Notes under the pieces: generated by a model
The model's database searches: none
What the model was told of the DNA's origin: nothing
The model's input: the letters and a program-made list of their open reading frames with translations, nothing else
Translations under genes and position numbers: made by a program
From: an uncultured Oxalobacteraceae bacterium
GTDB lineage: Bacteria > Pseudomonadota > Gammaproteobacteria > Burkholderiales > Burkholderiaceae
DNA length: 18,126 nucleotides
Assembly (NCBI GenBank): GCA_946479255.1
Contig: CAMLFK010000081.1
Coordinates: 1-18,126 of the forward strand
Reading direction: 5' to 3'
In this document: in pieces, positions 17,512 through 18,126 of the stretch
Layout of the letters: every line of letters starts with the position of its first letter
Numbering within the stretch: the stretch's first letter is position 1

Positions 17512-17583
17512 TTAGAATGGGCGATTGATGCCCTGCGGTTCGTAGGCCTCAGGCGCACTTGAGTATATCCGGACATACTGATT
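17512..17583 (-). pseudogene. Decayed third copy of the peptide tail
   Basis: Upstream of copy 2 the minus strand reads an open stretch with no start codon, ending YEPQGINRPF and a TAA stop at 17512-17514. The tail aligns with PQIINRPK and PQIVNRPS, and its stop lies 214 bp upstream of the copy 2 stop, close to the 226-bp tandem period. In the last nine codons 18 of 27 bases match copy 1. The GG leader is not recognisable and an in-frame TAA at 17584-17586 blocks the frame upstream. It is best read as the remnant of a third tandem copy; chance similarity of a short tail cannot be ruled out. Confidence 0.45.
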
Positions 17584-17591
17584 TTAGGCAA
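17562..17591 (-). promoter_or_regulatory. Candidate promoter of the peptide export operon
   Basis: On the minus strand TTGCCT (17586-17591) and TATACT (17562-17567) are separated by 18 bp and match the sigma70 consensus in four and five of six positions. Transcription would begin near 17555, about 93 bases before the copy 2 ATG, and the decayed third copy would lie in the 5' untranslated region. No CGGAAGGTT or TTGGGAA element like those in the plus-strand unit is visible here. Confidence 0.45.
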
Positions 17592-17599
17592 CTTTTTGA

Positions 17600-17833
17600 C
17601 AATATTTATTTATTACACAGAGATTCGAACGAGCGGTGAACCTCATCTTTTCGGCTCCTAAACTGGGGGGCGTATTTCGCGCCACCCGACGCCGATATTT
17701 CCTTCGCAGACTCCCCTATAGCGTCATCTATCAAGTTACCCAAGACGAACTGCAGATGGTTGAGTCGCACATCAGCGGCGCCGCCCCGCCTAATGGACGG
17801 GGCGAAAGTAGCGCGTGTCTTCGCATGACATGA
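17600..17833 (+). pseudogene. ParE/RelE-type toxin fragment
   Basis: The plus-strand frame from just after a TGA at 17597-17599 reads TQRFERAVNLIFSAPKLGG, then RRRYFLRRLPYSVIYQVTQ and DELQMVESHIS. This matches the central helix and the core strands of ParE/RelE-superfamily toxins, whose typical text is F..A......P..G followed by R+ FLRRFPY.VIY.V..DE. The N-terminal strand and an ATG are missing; only a GTG at 17636 could start it, inside the conserved part. After about 17775 the homology is lost and the frame runs to a TGA at 17831-17833. No antitoxin gene is visible on either side. Complete toxins have about 90-105 residues, so this is a truncated, probably dead copy. It lies between the peptide operon and rpoD and may mark an old insertion site. 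Confidence 0.55.
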
Positions 17834-17837
17834 CGAA

Positions 17838-17891
17838 AAAAAAGCCTGCGCCGCGCCCCACTTCAAGTGGAACGACAGCGCAGGCTTTTTT
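17838..17891 (-). terminator. Bidirectional intrinsic terminator of rpoD
   Basis: AAAAAAGCCTGCGC (17838-17851) and GCGCAGGCTTTTTT (17878-17891) form a perfect 14-bp pairing with a GC core. The loop contains a smaller CCAC/GTGG hairpin. Read on the minus strand it is followed by a T-run and lies 20 bases after the rpoD stop. The A/T flanks also make it work for plus-strand transcripts. Confidence 0.88.
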
Positions 17892-17911
17892 GTGCCCGCA
17901 AGCCTTATGGC

Positions 17912-18126
17912 TTAGTGGTTATGCAAAAAGCTCTTCAGCTTGTCCGAACGCGAAGGCTGGCGCAGCTTGCTCATGGCCTTGGCTTCAATCTGGCGAATCC
18001 GCTCGCGCGTCACGTCAAACTGTTTACCCACTTCTTCCAGCGTGTGGTCGTTCGACATTTCGACGCCGTAACGCATGCGCAGCACCTTCGCTTCGCGCGG
18101 GGTCAGCGAGTCCAGCACTTCCTTGA
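17912..18126 (-). CDS. rpoD: RNA polymerase primary sigma factor (3' end, runs off the window)
   Basis: The last ~71 residues of the housekeeping sigma70 factor are present, covering region 4, which contacts the -35 element. The visible text is [20 protein letters not shown], then THTLEEVG-like sequence ([19 protein letters not shown]) and [19 protein letters not shown], ending KSFLHNH. The helix-turn-helix ([21 protein letters not shown]) and the recognition-helix arginines are intact. The rest of the gene lies beyond 18126. It is followed by the strong terminator at 17838-17891 and forms the right border of the accessory block. Confidence 0.97.
   Translation of the reverse strand, partial: KEVLDSLTPREAKVLRMRYGVEMSNDHTLEEVGKQFDVTRERIRQIEAKAMSKLRQPSRSDKLKSFLHNH

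Noticed and set aside
17596..17624. Plus-strand TTGACA at 17596-17601 as a promoter
   Set aside because: No acceptable -10 hexamer lies 16-18 bp downstream and only a decayed toxin fragment follows.
17606..17866. Minus-strand 86-codon frame opposite the toxin fragment
   Set aside because: Its translation has no recognisable feature, while the plus strand clearly reads ParE/RelE-like sequence.

Overview
The window looks like the chromosome of a high-GC betaproteobacterium of the Oxalobacteraceae type (Massilia, Duganella or Janthinobacterium relatives). The grounds are the hemCDXY cluster beside ppc, the codon bias, and the protein sequences of ppa, ppc and rpoD. Genus and species cannot be fixed from the sequence alone.

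Layout. Positions 1-4473 are housekeeping genes on the minus strand: the 5' part of ppa (inorganic pyrophosphatase), then hemY, hemX, hemD and hemC, which read in the order hemC-hemD-hemX-hemY as one tightly packed operon. A divergent promoter region (4474-4638) leads into ppc (phosphoenolpyruvate carboxylase) on the plus strand. An orphan membrane PAS histidine kinase of the NarL/DegS type follows (7576-8997), closed by a strong intrinsic terminator at 9088-9120. At the right edge lies the 3' end of rpoD (17912 onward), with its own terminator.

Between the kinase terminator and rpoD lies an accessory block of about 8.5 kb made of two convergent units. The plus-strand unit holds an unrecognised 177-aa protein (9230-9763), a 1084-aa winged-helix / STAND NTPase / transmembrane / TPR regulator (9871-13125) and a 108-aa protein (13138-13464). 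The minus-strand unit, read from right to left, holds two paralogous 54-aa double-glycine leader peptides (17298-17462 and 17072-17236), an HlyD/CvaA-type membrane fusion protein (15638-16888) and a peptidase-containing C39 ABC exporter (13531-15624). The units meet at a hairpin at 13484-13516.

The most interesting observation links the two units. After the GG site the peptides keep only eight residues, PQIINRPK and PQIVNRPS. The 108-aa protein of the other unit ends in DPQIINNPK, with 24 of 27 identical bases over the last nine codons, stop included. A decayed third copy ending EPQGINRPF lies upstream of the two peptide genes at similar spacing. My working hypothesis is a secreted short-peptide signalling or competition system: the C39 exporter matures the peptides, and the membrane-anchored regulator, whose TPR half should face the periplasm, reads the tail. 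Functionally this would be a Gram-negative analogue of RRNPP peptide receptors. The shared tail, the GG leaders and the domain order are visible in the sequence; the signalling role is inference.

Minor items are a decayed ParE/RelE-type toxin fragment (17600-17833), 11-bp-spaced direct repeats in front of the 177-aa gene, and a hairpin that would cover the regulator's ribosome binding site. No tRNA, rRNA, CRISPR array or intact insertion sequence was seen.
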